Part shown: piece by piece, positions 23,115 to 34,514 of the stretch
Layout of the letters: every line of letters starts with the position of its first letter
How positions within the stretch are numbered: the stretch's first letter is position 1
Origin: Euonymus europaeus
Lineage: Eukaryota; Streptophyta; Magnoliopsida; Celastrales; Celastraceae
Reading direction: 5' to 3'
NCBI GenBank assembly: GCA_963580455.1
Contig: OY756964.1
Coordinates: forward strand, 8,122,001 to 8,186,000
Length of the DNA: 64,000 nt
The notes under the pieces: generated by a model
What the model was told of the DNA's origin: nothing
The model's input: the letters and a program-made list of their open reading frames with translations, nothing else
Database searches by the model: none
Program-made: the position numbers and the translations under genes

Positions 23115-23460
23115 TATGTAATGGAAGTTGCGATCAAACTTCGCAAGCAACGACAGAGGATTTTGGTAAGATATGAAGCTACAATCTGAAGCTTTTTTAA
23201 TGCTATACTACTACTGGGAGATAGAAGATGAATCAATATTTCAAATTCAAATAAAATTGAAAGCAAATTGTGAAGCTAATCGATCTGGAGATGAGAGCAA
23301 CGATAGAGGATTTCGGTAAGTTATGAAGCTACAATTTGAAACTTCTTTAACGCCTATACTACTTCATAGAGATAGAAGATGAATCCATAATTCAATTTCA
23401 AATGAAATCGAAAGCAAATTGTGAAGAGCTAATCGATCTAGAGATGAAAACTACCGCAAA
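23115..23460 (+). repeat. About 160-bp tandem duplication at the MULE right side
   Basis: GCAACGACAGAGGATTTTGG...GAAGCTACAATCTGAAGC...AAAGCAAATTGTGAAG...AATCGATCTGGAGATGA is repeated from 23299 as GCAACGATAGAGGATTTCGG...AATCGATCTAGAGATGA. It may be sub-terminal sequence of the MULE. Confidence 0.85.
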
Positions 23461-24594
23461 TTTATGTAACTGCCAATATGATTAAGTTTAAATGAGGGCA
23501 ATTTTGTCATTAAAATCATTGACTAATTGAATATGTCCTTATTGAGCTATAGTTTAAAAAGTACAATAACAAGTTCATATCAATGACTTATCCAAAAAAA
23601 GAAGAAGAAGAAGAAGGAAAAAAAACCTAACTAATATGGCTTAAAATCAATATGAAGCTAAGTCGATCGTCTGCTTGAAAAGAAATTAGGAAAAGTGAGA
23701 GGTCTCAATCATCATATATTTGTTAGTTGGCAAGCTAGCTTTGGCTACCTAATTACCAAACAAAGACAATAATATTGTTTTCTTTAGCTACAATTTTTCT
23801 CACAACTAAACTAAGGATGTATTATCAACGTCAACTCTAGTTTATTCATACATTAATGCCAGTTCAATAATGGAATTAAATATTAATAAAGTTCAGCAGT
23901 GCCGACACTAATGTACCAGCACACAGTTGCTAATACACCTGTTTTATAATTACTCGTAAACACAGAGTACTAGAAACTAACAAAAAACCAGCGTTTGATT
24001 CTTTTCCTAATTTATAGTGATTTGACTAGAAACATCACTTAGATGAAGCCAAAAACCAGACCATGATTGAACCTGCAGCATCTTCCATGTAGAATTATGG
24101 AGCCGACCATACATGTTTTTTGCTATTTTTTATGGGTACATATACTATTGCATTATAGTCCTTTTCTGTCCAGGTTAAACTAATGTAAATTCTTATGTCA
24201 ATTGAACTCCTTTTTTACCCAAATAATTGCTTGACTTAACTTTATGTAAATCCTAAGTATTGAGTTTGGCGAACTTTTTGAAGTACCATAATGGATGTTG
24301 GAGAGATATAACCGGGGAGCGCCTGTGTGCAAGTGTAGGATAATACCACGCGATTATTTCCCACATTCGACACACTTCTCTTTGCCTCAAGTGTCGTGAT
24401 ATTAATCAGATCATCAATCTTCTAAGTGATAGAGTTATATAAGTGCAAGAAAAAGGTCATAAGTTTAAGTTTTGAAAACTAACATATTCACATATATTAT
24501 ATTGGAGTAAGTCTAAGTACCATCCTTTTTTTATGTCATTTGTTGAGAAGATATGATCGACTATGCACACCTATAAATGCCCAAAAGCTTATAT

Positions 24595-25180
24595 ATGCAC
24601 ACACATGGTGGTTCCCAAGCGTGGAATCCCGCGCTTGATCGTCCGATTTAAGATGATCATTTTTCCTTTAAAAAATTTAATTTATCTGAGATAAAGAACA
24701 CATCAAATAGCTTCACTAACATTTTTGCAAAAAATTATGAATGAAAAAGCACCCACAACAAATTTATGAGATAAGAACCAAACGAATTAAACCCAATACC
24801 CATCATTCACAACCTTGCAATTTCATCTGCTTTTTCCAGTCAATAACCTAACCAATGTCAATTTTGGGGCAGATCAACCATGCCCATGCCTGTCTGCCCA
24901 TGAAGATGGTTTTGGATTGAGAGCCCAAATCAAGAAGCGCTGATCTTCCGGGTGCTTGATCGGGAATAGCCGATCAGAGAAGAGGAAGATGGGTTTTCAT
25001 TGGGTCGAGTGTGTTTAGTTGAGAAGAAAGGGAATTGAAGAGAGAGAGATTTGCAACTTTTTGAATGAAGTAATTTTTATAAAAAAAAATTTATCTGGTC
25101 GTCCATTTAATTAATCTGACAGCCAAATCAGGGATTCCGGATAGAAATATTTGCCCGGGATCCTGCCTACGAGGATCCAT
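24595..25180. repeat. Possible MITE
   Basis: The left part (GTGGAATCCCGCGCTTGATC, 24617 on) and the inverted right part (GGATCCTCGTAGGCAGGATC read on minus from 25176, followed by GGAATCCC) are loosely inverted, with matching GTCCGATT/GTCCATTT sub-terminal parts. No clean terminal repeat or target duplication. Tentative. Confidence 0.25.
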
Positions 25181-25872
25181 ATATATATATATTATTGACC
25201 CACATAAAACTCAAAACTTCCAAGACATTAGTTATTCTGGGCAGTAAAAAAATCGACTGCTATAAACCCAAACCATAGGTTAATCAATCCCTCTTCATCG
25301 ATATCGTTTGTACTAAGTGATGTAAAACTCTAAACGTTTGTTTGACAGAGCTTATACTCTAGCTTATAAGCTGAGCTTCTCTCTGGCCTCTGCATATCAG
25401 CTTATATTCTGTCAGACATACTCTCTGCTAAATAGCAAGTAAATTCTTACCTTGTGCATCGGAACACAAAGCAAGTCATTACTTGTCAAAAATAATTCTA
25501 TTTAACTTGCTATGATTTTTGGAAGTTCACAATTGAAATTTGATATAATATCCAAAACAATACTCTATGAATATAACATTGATTGGGGGTGCATTCTCTA
25601 GCATGTGAAGTCACCGTCAAAATTTTCCCAAACCTAGAACGTTGTATTTATGTTCGTGCCCTCTATATACAAATATTGTATGTACAGGTCCAAGACATGG
25701 ATATGATATATCATAACAAGAAGGACAATTGACGTGGAAATTTCATAGACCATCCACTTCATGCCACCCAGACTATATATCAAATGTCAAGTGGCACAAA
25801 GGAGAATGTTTTTGTGGGTCTCTCTCTCCCCCTATATAGCATGTGACTGTGTCTCCTTTAATTTCAGATAAA

Positions 25873-25953
25873 ATGGAGGCATTAGTATTGGAGGATTTCG
25901 ATGATTTTGGTCAGATTTTTGGCTTCCTCAGTACCCCCCATGTGAAGGCCTAG
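25873..25953 (+). CDS. Short ORF, 26 codons, unknown
   Basis: ATG, then EALVLEDFDDFGQIFGFLST, ending at TAG. It is preceded at 25835-25846 by a TATATAGCATG box-like stretch after a CT-rich leader. It resembles the first exon of a gene, but no continuation, splice site or homologue could be identified. It may be chance. Confidence 0.15.
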   Translation: MEALVLEDFDDFGQIFGFLSTPHVKA

Positions 25954-26219
25954 CAATCCAATGAGAAGACGACAACCAGCCTGATGAGAACTGCTTCTCA
26001 GTCAAACAAGACAATTTAATGGATAAATTTTTGGGCCTCGTCTACCTTTACCTGTTGCCCATATCCTTGTCGTAACTCATTATTATTCCCATACTGACGC
26101 TATATATGGCTATTTTATTTTGGTTATAAGGGCAACATATCCTGCAGACTATGGTTCAGGACTCGGGGCATAACTTTTTTCTGTTTCTATGGATAAGGCT
26201 CTAAAATGGGAGAGCGGGA

Positions 26220-26830
26220 TTCAAACTGGAGATAAATGTTGAAGTAGTACGGCTAACTTATAAGCTTTGCAGTAATGATTCACCAAACAGATGTCATACT
26301 CTATTTGGTGAAGCAATGCCCAAAACAGTATCACTAGCTTATAAGTTTTGCTATATCGCTTCACCAAATAGGTATCTTAAGCTAGTGGTACTGTTAGTTA
26401 TATGTTGCAGTATCACTAGTTTAAAATAAGCTCCAATTTGGAGCTTATTTGAGAGCAGTTCATCATTTTTTTATTTTTTGTTTATTTTTTTACGTTTGTA
26501 ACTTATATGAATACTAAATTATTCATTTAGTATTAACACTTAAAATTTAATTTAATAATCAATTCCCTTATAATTTATATTTATTAAATTATACTTTTTA
26601 GTTTGTATAATATTATTCTTATTTTATAATGAAATAAACATAAAAGAAATTAAAAAGATACAAATAAAAATAAATTTTTCATAGCTTATAAGTTAATCTC
26701 ATTTATAAGTTTCACCAAATGCCTCAAAACTTATTTTACTACTTATAAGCTAGATTAATTTTCACAGCTTGAAAATTAGATTATTTTTAAAATAAATAAA
26801 CTTTACCAAACGGAGCCTGTAGTATAGACA
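26220..26830. repeat. MITE-like AT-rich segment
   Basis: Repeated CTTATAAGCT and CACCAAA/TTTGGTG motifs in both orientations (near 26253, 26281, 26311, 26337, 26353, 26708, 26747), a perfect short palindrome AAGCTCCAATTTGGAGCTT at 26428-26446, and the end TTACCAAACGGAGCCTGTAG (26803-26822), which read inverted is a familiar hAT/MITE terminus. A related piece is at 25340-25430. The left end is not resolved. Confidence 0.45.
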
Positions 26831-26879
26831 TCTCTTATTTTCAAAGTATCATATCATTGCTACCTGTAGAATCCAAGCA

Positions 26880-27840
26880 TCAAAGTATCTCGAAGAATAA
26901 AGGTAAAAGCTCAGAACTATGTAATCCTAACTGATGAGTTGTATAGGAAATGGTACAATGGTATTCTCCTCAGATTTTTGGAATTTCCAGAACCTATAAA
27001 GTTATGAAGAAAGTACATGAAGAGGTATGTGGAGCACATCAAGCTGACATAAAGATGAGGTGGCTCTCAAGGAGATAGAGCTACTACTAGCCAACCATCC
27101 TTAATGACTGTACTTCTTATTCTAAGGGATGCAAGCAATGTCAAAAGTATGATAGTATACAAAGAATCCCTGCTGGCGAGTTACACTCAATCATCGAACC
27201 ATGGCCATTTCATAGGTGGGCCGTGGATTTAATAGACAATATTTACCCAGCATCATTAAAAGGCCACACTTTCATCTTGGTGGCCACAAACTTCTTCATT
27301 AAGTGGGTAAAAGCAATTCCTATGAAAAAGGTGGAGCAAAAATATGTGATTCAGTTCGAGCAGAAATATGTGATTCAGTTCGTCCAGAAAAATTTGATAC
27401 ATCAGTTTGGCATTCCTCAGTTCATCACCACAGACTAAGGAACCATCTTCACTGGGGAGGAGATGAAGGCCTTTGTTGAGAACTATAGGATTCAGCTCAT
27501 AAATTCCACTCCCCACTATGCTTGGGAAAATGGCTAGGCTGAATCTTCCAACAAAGTGTTGATAGGAAGTCTTGGAAAGATGATAGAGAATAACCCAAGG
27601 GATCAGTATAGATTGCTATTTGAGACTTTGTGGGTGTACTGAACTTTCAAGAGAGATGCAACAGGTATATATGAATCATTTCACTTTAACCTATGGGTAT
27701 GATGCTATATTACCTATGGAGGTAGTGCTCCCTTCCCTAAGGGTGATGAGAAAGAAATTATCTACAAATCAAGGAGTACTCCCAAGCCATGGTGATGGAG
27801 TTTGAAAATCTTGATGAAGAAAGAGTTAAGGCCCTCGAAA
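26880..27840 (+). pseudogene. Tat integrase fragment
   Basis: The HHCC finger is visible: KVHEEVCGAHQADIKMRW, then SKGCKQCQKYD. Next come PWPFHRWAVDLIDNIYP and ILVATNFFIKWVKAIPM (core start), FGIPQFITTD followed by a stop where TDNG or TDHG is expected (27436-27438), YAWENGxAESSNK (the E region, with a stop), and LTYGYDAILPMEVVLPSLRV. A 24-bp in-frame duplication encodes EQKYVIQF twice (about 27330-27380). It is joined on the right to gag-like sequence. Confidence 0.85.
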
Positions 27841-27949
27841 AAATGATAGTGCAAAAGTCTTAAATAGCCAGAGCTTATAATGAAAAGATAAAGAGGAAGG
27901 TCTTTCATGAAGAGGAATGTCTTAAATGGCTAGAGTTTATCAATGGTGG

Positions 27950-29420
27950 ATATCTAAAGATGTACGTCCCTACTATAGGGGAAGTGATAGAGAGCTAACA
28001 TCCTCCGTTGTGACCTGGGAAGACTTGGTAAATCTTTTTTTGACGAAGTACGAGCATAAAGTTGAAAAATTCCCCACCATTTAGGACCTTTAGGGAAATT
28101 TCATGAAAGAAGGAGAATGCTTTCAAGATTAGGCCCCCAAGTGGAGAGACCTAGCATCCCAAATGCACCCACCACTAGTAGAACTATATCTGGTTAACGA
28201 ATTAACAGATGCACTAAGAGAGCCATACACCTCAAAGATTGCCGGGAGAGGGCATAATGATTTGCATGAAATAATTCGAGCTGGCGTATTGAACGTTGTG
28301 TACAAAGGGGAACTATCAGCATCGATATTTCAATGCTTGACAAGTCAGAGTCTCAAAATGGAGGAAAGGAGAAAAAGAAAGAAAATGAGGTGCATACCAT
28401 CCACTATGGTTTTAATCCAACCTATAGCCCATATATGATTACAGGCCCCATAGCAATGATCCTAGACCACCAAACCCATATAATCATCATCCGAAACTGA
28501 ACAATTACCAGCCAGCACAACAAAATGATCAGCCACTCTGTCCAAACAAACATAATTTCTAAAATAATTTCGGACCTCGAAGGCAACCTGAAAGCTTTAC
28601 CCCTATACCCATAACTTACTCTTAGTCTTATGCTAAGTTATTTGTTCAATCACCAGTTGCACCCATCCAGGGAAAACATGAAAATCCACCTTACCCTCAA
28701 TGGTATAACCCTAATATAACATATTTCTATCACGGGGGCCTTCCAGGATGTTCAATTGAGAAGTGTTTCCCCTTTGTGAGGATTGTGGAAAATATGGTCA
28801 ATTATGGATGGTTGGATTTTAATGGGATCAAGAAGCCTGATGTCACCCATAATCTTTTACCCGATTATGAAAACGGAAGCACTAATGCTATTGAGAGTTC
28901 AGCTAGGTCTAAGGGAATGAAATAAACATGCCTTTGAGTGTGGTGCTAAATGCCTTAGAGAAAGATGGACTTATCGAGAAAAAGAGGAACTAGACCCAAT
29001 GCTGAGATATGATGATTATGATGAGTCCAAGACTTGTGCATTCCATCGAGCGGTGAGAGGACACTTTTTGGACAGCCGTTTTCAATTTTGGAGTAGGGTG
29101 CAATATTTGATTGACGCTAAGAGGATAGTGTTTGAGGAGGAGAAGAGTATTCTAGAAGTAGTTAATATCATTGGGTAGGAGCTTAATAGGGGACCGACAC
29201 TTGGTAGGCATGGGAAGCCAATCGTGTTGCAATACGTTTTAGATGATGCATAGACTGTCCCGCTGTAGTTTGCTTATTCGAGTGATAAGGCAATCCCATA
29301 GATATATGAGAAAAATGACTCTGAGGGTGGCGTGGATAACATAAGTGTTAGTGGAATTACACGAAGTGGACGTGTTTATTCTCCAGAAGCCCTTTCACTT
29401 TAGTATATGGGATAGAGGTG
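27950..29420 (+). pseudogene. Tat gag remnant with start of the protease linker
   Basis: From about 28003 one frame reads SSVVTWEDLVNLFLTKYEHK, then three TAG stops, then KWRDLASQMHPPLVELYLVN, ELTDALREPYTSKI and NDLHEIIRAGVLNVVYKGEL. This is the plant gypsy gag (retrotrans_gag) pattern. A proline- and asparagine-rich segment follows (28440-28720). The CAFHRAVRGHFLDS block at about 29035-29080 stands where a zinc-knuckle-like region sits in this lineage. The last block, ITRSGRVYSPEAL (29355-29395), is the typical linker before protease. It stops there; protease, RT and RNase H are missing. Confidence 0.78.
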
Positions 29421-29830
29421 TCTCTTCCCATTGAAGTGCAAATTTCCTGGCTAAGAGTGATGGTAGAGGCCAACTTTGACGAAGCAAAATGGGCTCGAAC
29501 TCGATACGAACAATTAAATTTCATTGAAAAAATATGCTAGGGGCTCTTTGTAGAACACAATTTTATCAGAGGCAAACGATAAGAGCACATGACAAGAAAG
29601 TTCACCCTCGTTGTTTCAGAGAATGAGATTTGGTATTATAGATGATTCAGTCACCGCAAAAGGACGATCACAGAAAATGGACTCCTACCTATGAGGGACC
29701 ATATGTGGTGAAGAAAACGTTCTCTATGCTGCAGTGATTTTGACAAAGATGGATGGAGATGATTTGCCTCACCCTGTGAATGTTGATGTTCTTAGGAAGT
29801 ATTACGCATAAAAAAAGAGAAAAAAGGAGA
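29421..29830 (+). pseudogene. Tat integrase C-terminal tail
   Basis: Frames give VSLPIEVQIPWLRVMVEANF, then EAKWARTRYEQLNFIEK, then HDKKVHPRC and KWTPTYEGPYVVKK, followed by a WMEMICLTL frame for the usual MDGEELPHPVNAD end. Starts abruptly after the gag linker, which shows a large internal deletion. Downstream is a purine-rich region and stop. Confidence 0.8.
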
Positions 29831-30485
29831 ATTAAAAGAAAAAAATCCTGCTAGAGTGAAAACCCGAAAGGTCAATCTACGTAAAAAAAAACCTCTAGAG
29901 TGAAATGGTGAGTCGTATTTGAGTTGGTCGTTGACTTGTCTCATATTGATAATAGAGGGAGATGCAACATAAATTTCATAATGTTAAAGTGTGATAGTCA
30001 ATTGACAACGCACCAAAATTGAGGCAGTTTTTGGTGCGTCCTTTATGCCTTGGAAGAGTTGCAACCCATTAACAAAAGGAGTGGTTTGCTGACGGGTGTG
30101 AAGGGTTCAAAGACAACCTCATGCAAGTCAAATTTGATAATTATTAATTGGCTGCACACCAAAACTAGGACAGTTTTGGGTGCAGTCTTCGAGTTATCAC
30201 AATTTCATCTTAGAGAAGTTTGGTTTGTTCTTTGTTTCCATGACTTCTCTATAATTATTGTATATATCTCACTCTAAAATATTTTCTTGATTACTACTGA
30301 TCATTCTCAATAAAGCAATGTGATTATTCATTTCTTCGGTTTTATTACTTGTTTTCTCCACCTCTCTACCCTAATTACATTCTCATTCCATATTCCAAAG
30401 TTTATCATTTGCTTTTAATTGATGGCATGCATAGCTGTACTATTGAATTTATCACTAATAAAGTTTTGATAGGAAATGTGATGAG
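29831..30485. other. 3' non-coding region of Tat element
   Basis: No convincing ORF; the frame at 30050-30277 is chance. It contains the duplicated hairpin listed separately. Confidence 0.5.
30009..30185 (+). repeat. Two related hairpins in the Tat 3' region
   Basis: Hairpin 1: CGCACCAAAA (30009-30018) pairs perfectly with TTTTGGTGCG (30029-30038) across a 10-nt loop. Hairpin 2: CTGCACACCAAAAC (30152-30165) pairs with GTTTTGGGTGCAG (30173-30185), with one bulge. Both are preceded by AATTG and carry GGCAG/GGACAG in the loop, so they are duplicates that differ in stem bases yet keep pairing. Confidence 0.6.
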
Positions 30486-30956
30486 TGCATTAGAACATTA
30501 TTGTTGACAGGAAATTGAGGGGTGTTGGCATCCGAAGAGGAAAGGAATTGAATGGTAAACCTGTGGTCGAGACAAGAGAGGATGATCCCAATCATGAAGG
30601 TGGCAAAAGAAGTCTTGATGAACAGATAATTTCAAATTAAGAAATGCATGCACATATAAGTCTTGAAGCAAATGGCCGATTACTGGGACCATCTAGAAAA
30701 AGACAGCATGAGAGTTTAGTTGTCAAAGGAAGGAGGTCCTTTGCCAACAGAATACATAATGTGTCCTTTGTGTATTGTCGCAGGTTCATTTGATGGGTAC
30801 AAATGGTATGGCATAGTACTCAAGTCAAATGAGTAGTCATGAGTTATCCTGATAGGAGGCTATAAACCCTGATCATTTATTTGGACCCATGTTCACGTCT
30901 TATCACTTGTACGAGTGCATAGAAAAAAGAGAGCTCAGGCGTGCACGTCGACTTTC

Positions 30957-30994
<38 letters not shown>

Positions 30995-31369
30995 ATGAAC
31001 ATTTTCAACCCCTCTTTAATGTTTTGTCTTATCTGGCCAAATCCCGCATCTTCGTCACTAAGTGACATTTCTCTATCGTCTCCATCATTAGTGATCTCGA
31101 TATTTCAACCTCTTTTGAAATTTCATGAATCGTTTTTAATGTTTTGTCTCTCCTAGCCAAATTCTTGGCTATCCTCTCTAAGTTCCGCATCTTCACCGTC
31201 TCTATCATCTACTCACTTTCTCATCAGTTCGTCTCTCTCCCCGTTTCCATCATAGATAGCACCCCAAGCTCCATCTCTCACTAAGCCAAGCTTCATCCTT
31301 ATTTTTCCTTCCTTCATCAATACTACTGCTCACCTTCACTTTCTTAGATCCACCATTTAGTATCTAATC
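30486..31369. other. Non-coding stretch with CT microsatellite
   Basis: No gene supported. A (TC)n microsatellite at about 30957-30992. A loose tandem repeat of about 115 bp, keyed by TTTAATGTTTTGTCT, at 31017 and 31136. The ORFs at 30498-30692, 30877-31068 and 30941-31156 are frames of this low-complexity sequence. Confidence 0.5.
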
Positions 31370-32290
31370 GAATGGACACCAGTCTGTCACCCCGCTCATA
31401 AGTAATCATATTATTTTCTAGAGCGGAGATCATCCCCTAACGATGGATCAATCCTAATATTCTGGGAGAGGCTAACACTTGTTGGGCCACACACTACCTT
31501 CAGGAGCACGCTATGCTATTTTTGATAGATCCAATTCCTGTAGAGGACTTACCAATGTATCCACGAATAGTTTGAGATTTTTATATAACTCTTCAAGTCT
31601 TATCACCAAGTGCAAAGACTAGACCATAGCCAGTTTATCAAGTTGCTATAAGGCTCTAATTCACCACAGTAGACATATGTAATTGTTTAGGATATCCTCC
31701 CTCCTATGATGTAGCTACAGGCGTCGAAGCACTGATCCCTGTTACCAAAAGAGAGATAATCGGTGACATATGTCAAGGAAAGAGAGATAAGAATGTTGAG
31801 GCTACACGCCGCTCATATTTATCAACAGTAGAGGAGCAAGATTCGTCATGCCCTATACTACATGTATAAGGGCATGTGGTTTGATATTGGTGAGTTCTAT
31901 ATGGCCAGTATCCTAAAGGCACAAAGTTTCGTGGAGAACACATTGACAAAGATCGAAAAATTATATTTTGCATGACTTATTACCCGTCTGCTTTTTAGCA
32001 AGGGCATTCGCCCTTCTCAAGGCTAGAGCTCCCCATTTTATCCAGTAACCATTATGGGAAAATTACATGGTGACAAAGTACTGGCCGCCGCTATTACGAA
32101 GACGCAACGAGCATCACGACCTCAGGTTGCACTAATACAGGAAACATCTTGATCTTCCAGTGAGTCGCCATCATCTGATCGTATTCAGGAAACACCGGCT
32201 CACGAGCATCAGCTGGAGGAGGGATGATAAAGGTGTGAGCACTTGCTGACTATGCTCACGAATATGGCACATGACTAGGAACTCTATAGT
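31370..32290 (+). pseudogene. Sense accessory ORF of a Tat element (plant-transposon-protein-like), decayed
   Basis: One main frame with several stops. Readable blocks: RWINPNILGEANTCW, then LIDPIPVEDLPMYPRIV, DFYITLQVLS, YQVAIRL, TTVDICNCLGYPPSYD, then KGMWFDIGEFYMASILKAQS and LITRLLFSKGIRPSQG. The layout (FY..L, a middle I..LG segment, a C-terminal GK/FP..IT.L part) resembles the putative plant transposon protein domain often found as an extra ORF in Tat elements. Function unknown. It sits between the Tat integrase tail and the LTR at 32614, which fits a sense extra ORF. Confidence 0.5.
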
Positions 32291-32329
32291 ACTAACCTGT
32301 GTCAGGAAATTCCCATCTCAGGTTTCCAA

Positions 32330-32613
32330 CCATTTTTTTCAAATAGGGTTGGTTCACTTGGGTTCAACCCAAGTTCAGTTAATTTTCAGATTTCAGCCAA
32401 GCTGAGAATGGCTGTAGCGATCCCGAGTACCTTTACCAAAAAAAATTGAAATAAAAAAAAAGATTCAAGGAATCAAGAGAAGAAAAACCAAAATATCAGC
32501 CAAGCTTGGAATGACTATAGTGATCCCATGCATTTTCTTGAAATTCGGACAAAAATTGGTTTGCTAGTCCTTTGCGCGTCATTACTATGTAAAAGTCACA
32601 CAAAAGGAGCAGC
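32330..32613 (+). repeat. Two copies of the Tat minisatellite core before the LTR
   Basis: CAGCCAAGCTGAGAATGGCT (32394) and CAGCCAAGCTTGGAATGACT (32498), each followed by a GTAGCGATCCCGAG or ATAGTGATCCCATGC stretch. Ends with a purine-rich AAAAGGAGCAG directly before the LTR, a possible polypurine tract. Confidence 0.6.
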
Positions 32614-34138
32614 TGTAGTACCCTATTTTTGCCCGAGTTAACACTTTATTCTTTTGTATATATTTTTTTCTTCTTCAAAATAATAAAGCAAAAATGATCA
32701 ATTAGTGAATTAGAAATTATTAAATTTTAATTTAAAAAAATGAGAAAGAATAAAAATACAATCCTAACCTATATATCGGGCCCATGACCCCAAAAAGCCC
32801 AAGACCCCATCTCAATCCAAGCCCACAAAAATCCATATCCATGATTTTGGGTTGGCACTTTTTTCCTTGACCAACTCTCCTTATTGCTCCTTGCCCTTCC
32901 ACTAACACACATTCTTTCCTCCTCTTCAGTGGCACCTTCCTATCTATATCCCACACCATCTTAACTCCTAGCACACACCACAAGAACATCCACTAACATT
33001 ACTGCTACCTATCTCAATCCTCATCACTGTCACTGCTGTCACATACCCGAGTCTAACCACTCATCAAGACTCTCCCTCGATCAACATCATATTTGCCCAA
33101 AAGGTGACCGAATGAAGGAGGACTCTCCATCACGGAACCATCATCAACACCTCAATATCTCCCTTTCATCACCACCGAAACCCATCTAACCCAAGCCCCA
33201 TTTATACAGTCCTCACTGAAAATCATTCTCACTACATCATCCTATAACCCATCATTCACACATCACTTGAACATCACCGGAAGACTTCCTTCTCTCAACA
33301 CACCAAACAACTACTGCAACCACCCCCATCACAAGATGAAAAAAAAGAATCAGCTACCCATCATCTGAGCCAGTCATCCTCCTCACCCACACTAGAATCA
33401 AGTTGGATTTTTCATCATCCCCTCTCAACCCTGCCAGTATCGAACCCAAAGTGACACCCACTGTCACCAACAATAGCCTAGAATCCTGCCCAACCTTCAC
33501 CATCAATATTAAAAATGAGACCCATCACCGATAACCATCAATATTCAAAACATTACCCATCAATGGAAGCCTCACTTTCTCCCATACCTAGTTTCCACAC
33601 CCGAGCCACCACCAAGCCCGATTTGTGCAAGGTAAATCTCTGCCCCTTTTGAATTGAATTTATTTTTTGAATCAATTTCTGCTGCCATATCTGTGTTACT
33701 AGTTTTGTTTTCTTGTTTACATCTTGGATCTTTCTAGAACGTCATCGCTGTTGGAGTGGAAGGGTTGGCCATTTAGGAAGAAAGGGTTTTGGCAAAATTA
33801 TGCATGGGATACTCTTGGCATGCATTTCCTTCAATCTATTTGCATGTGTTTGCTGGGTTTGCCTTCTTATTATGTGCTAGAGTTGATGCAACTTCATTGG
33901 CTAAGGGAGAAGGAGAGTTGGCCATGCGAGGAAGAAGTTGCAGAATAGGAGAGAAAGAGGAGAAATGTTTGGCCATTTCGTGGCATGTAATGGGCTGTAA
34001 GTGTTAGGCCAGATTTGAGCTTGTGAATAGTTAGATTGTAATTTAGAAATTGGGCATTGGCTAGTGGTTAAGAGCAGAATTGGGTTTTTAGTTTTACATC
34101 TATTTGGGCCTTATTGTACATTAGACTTAGGTTCTTAA

Positions 34139-34514
34139 GGGCAATCACAATGATACACACCTAATGACCCATTAAATTTTTAAAATGAGTCCCACATCTA
34201 TCTCACAAAAATACAACTTTCAAGACAATCAAATTAGTATAACACATATTCCAATACTGTCACATCAGCAAAACACATCTCTCAATACAAAACTTTTATC
34301 CAATCCAACCACTTTTCTATCATTGAATACTATCCCCATCAAATTTACACCAAAATCAAGATTGGGTCTCACCTTTATTACAAAAAGTCAAGCCACATCA
34401 TCATCCACATCACCAAAATATATATCCCTATACAACCATCAACAAAACACATTTTTCAATACAGCCACATCAACAACTAATGACTCATTACCTTTGGCAC
34501 CATTGTGGTTGCCC
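34139..34514. mobile_element. MITE, probably PIF/Harbinger (Tourist-like)
   Basis: Terminal inverted repeat GGGCAATCACAATG (34139-34152) against CATTGTGGTTGCCC (34501-34514), 13 of 14 paired. Flanks TAA (34136-34138) and TAG (34515-34517) are a possible 3-bp duplication with one change. Length 376 bp, AC-rich, no coding function. It is nested in the Tat LTR. Confidence 0.75.

Larger units (their letters stand above)
15815..23460. mobile_element. Kaonashi-like MULE: ULP1-type gene facing a mudrA pseudogene
   Basis: The left half (plus) encodes a plant-mobile-domain-like exon, a charged coiled coil and a ULP1 (C48) cysteine-protease domain. The right half (minus) encodes a MuDR-type transposase. 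The genes are convergent, separated by a degenerate CCCTAAA tract. MULEs carrying ULP1-like genes are known in plants as Kaonashi elements; they often lack long terminal inverted repeats, and I found none. The outer borders are therefore estimates: the left one from the first exon, the right one from a tandem duplication and AT-rich end near 23460-23600. Confidence 0.7.
23461..26839. other. 3.4 kb AT-rich DNA without a supported gene
   Basis: No transposon ORF and no recognisable host exon. It holds possible MITE-like stretches listed separately, a short ATG frame at 25873, and a (TA)n run at about 25180-25193. The segment at 23461-23640 (GAGGGCAATTTTGTCATT) could be the end of the MULE. Confidence 0.5.

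Noticed and set aside
30941..31156. ORF over the CT microsatellite
   Set aside because: Low-complexity translation (LSLSLS) without a domain.
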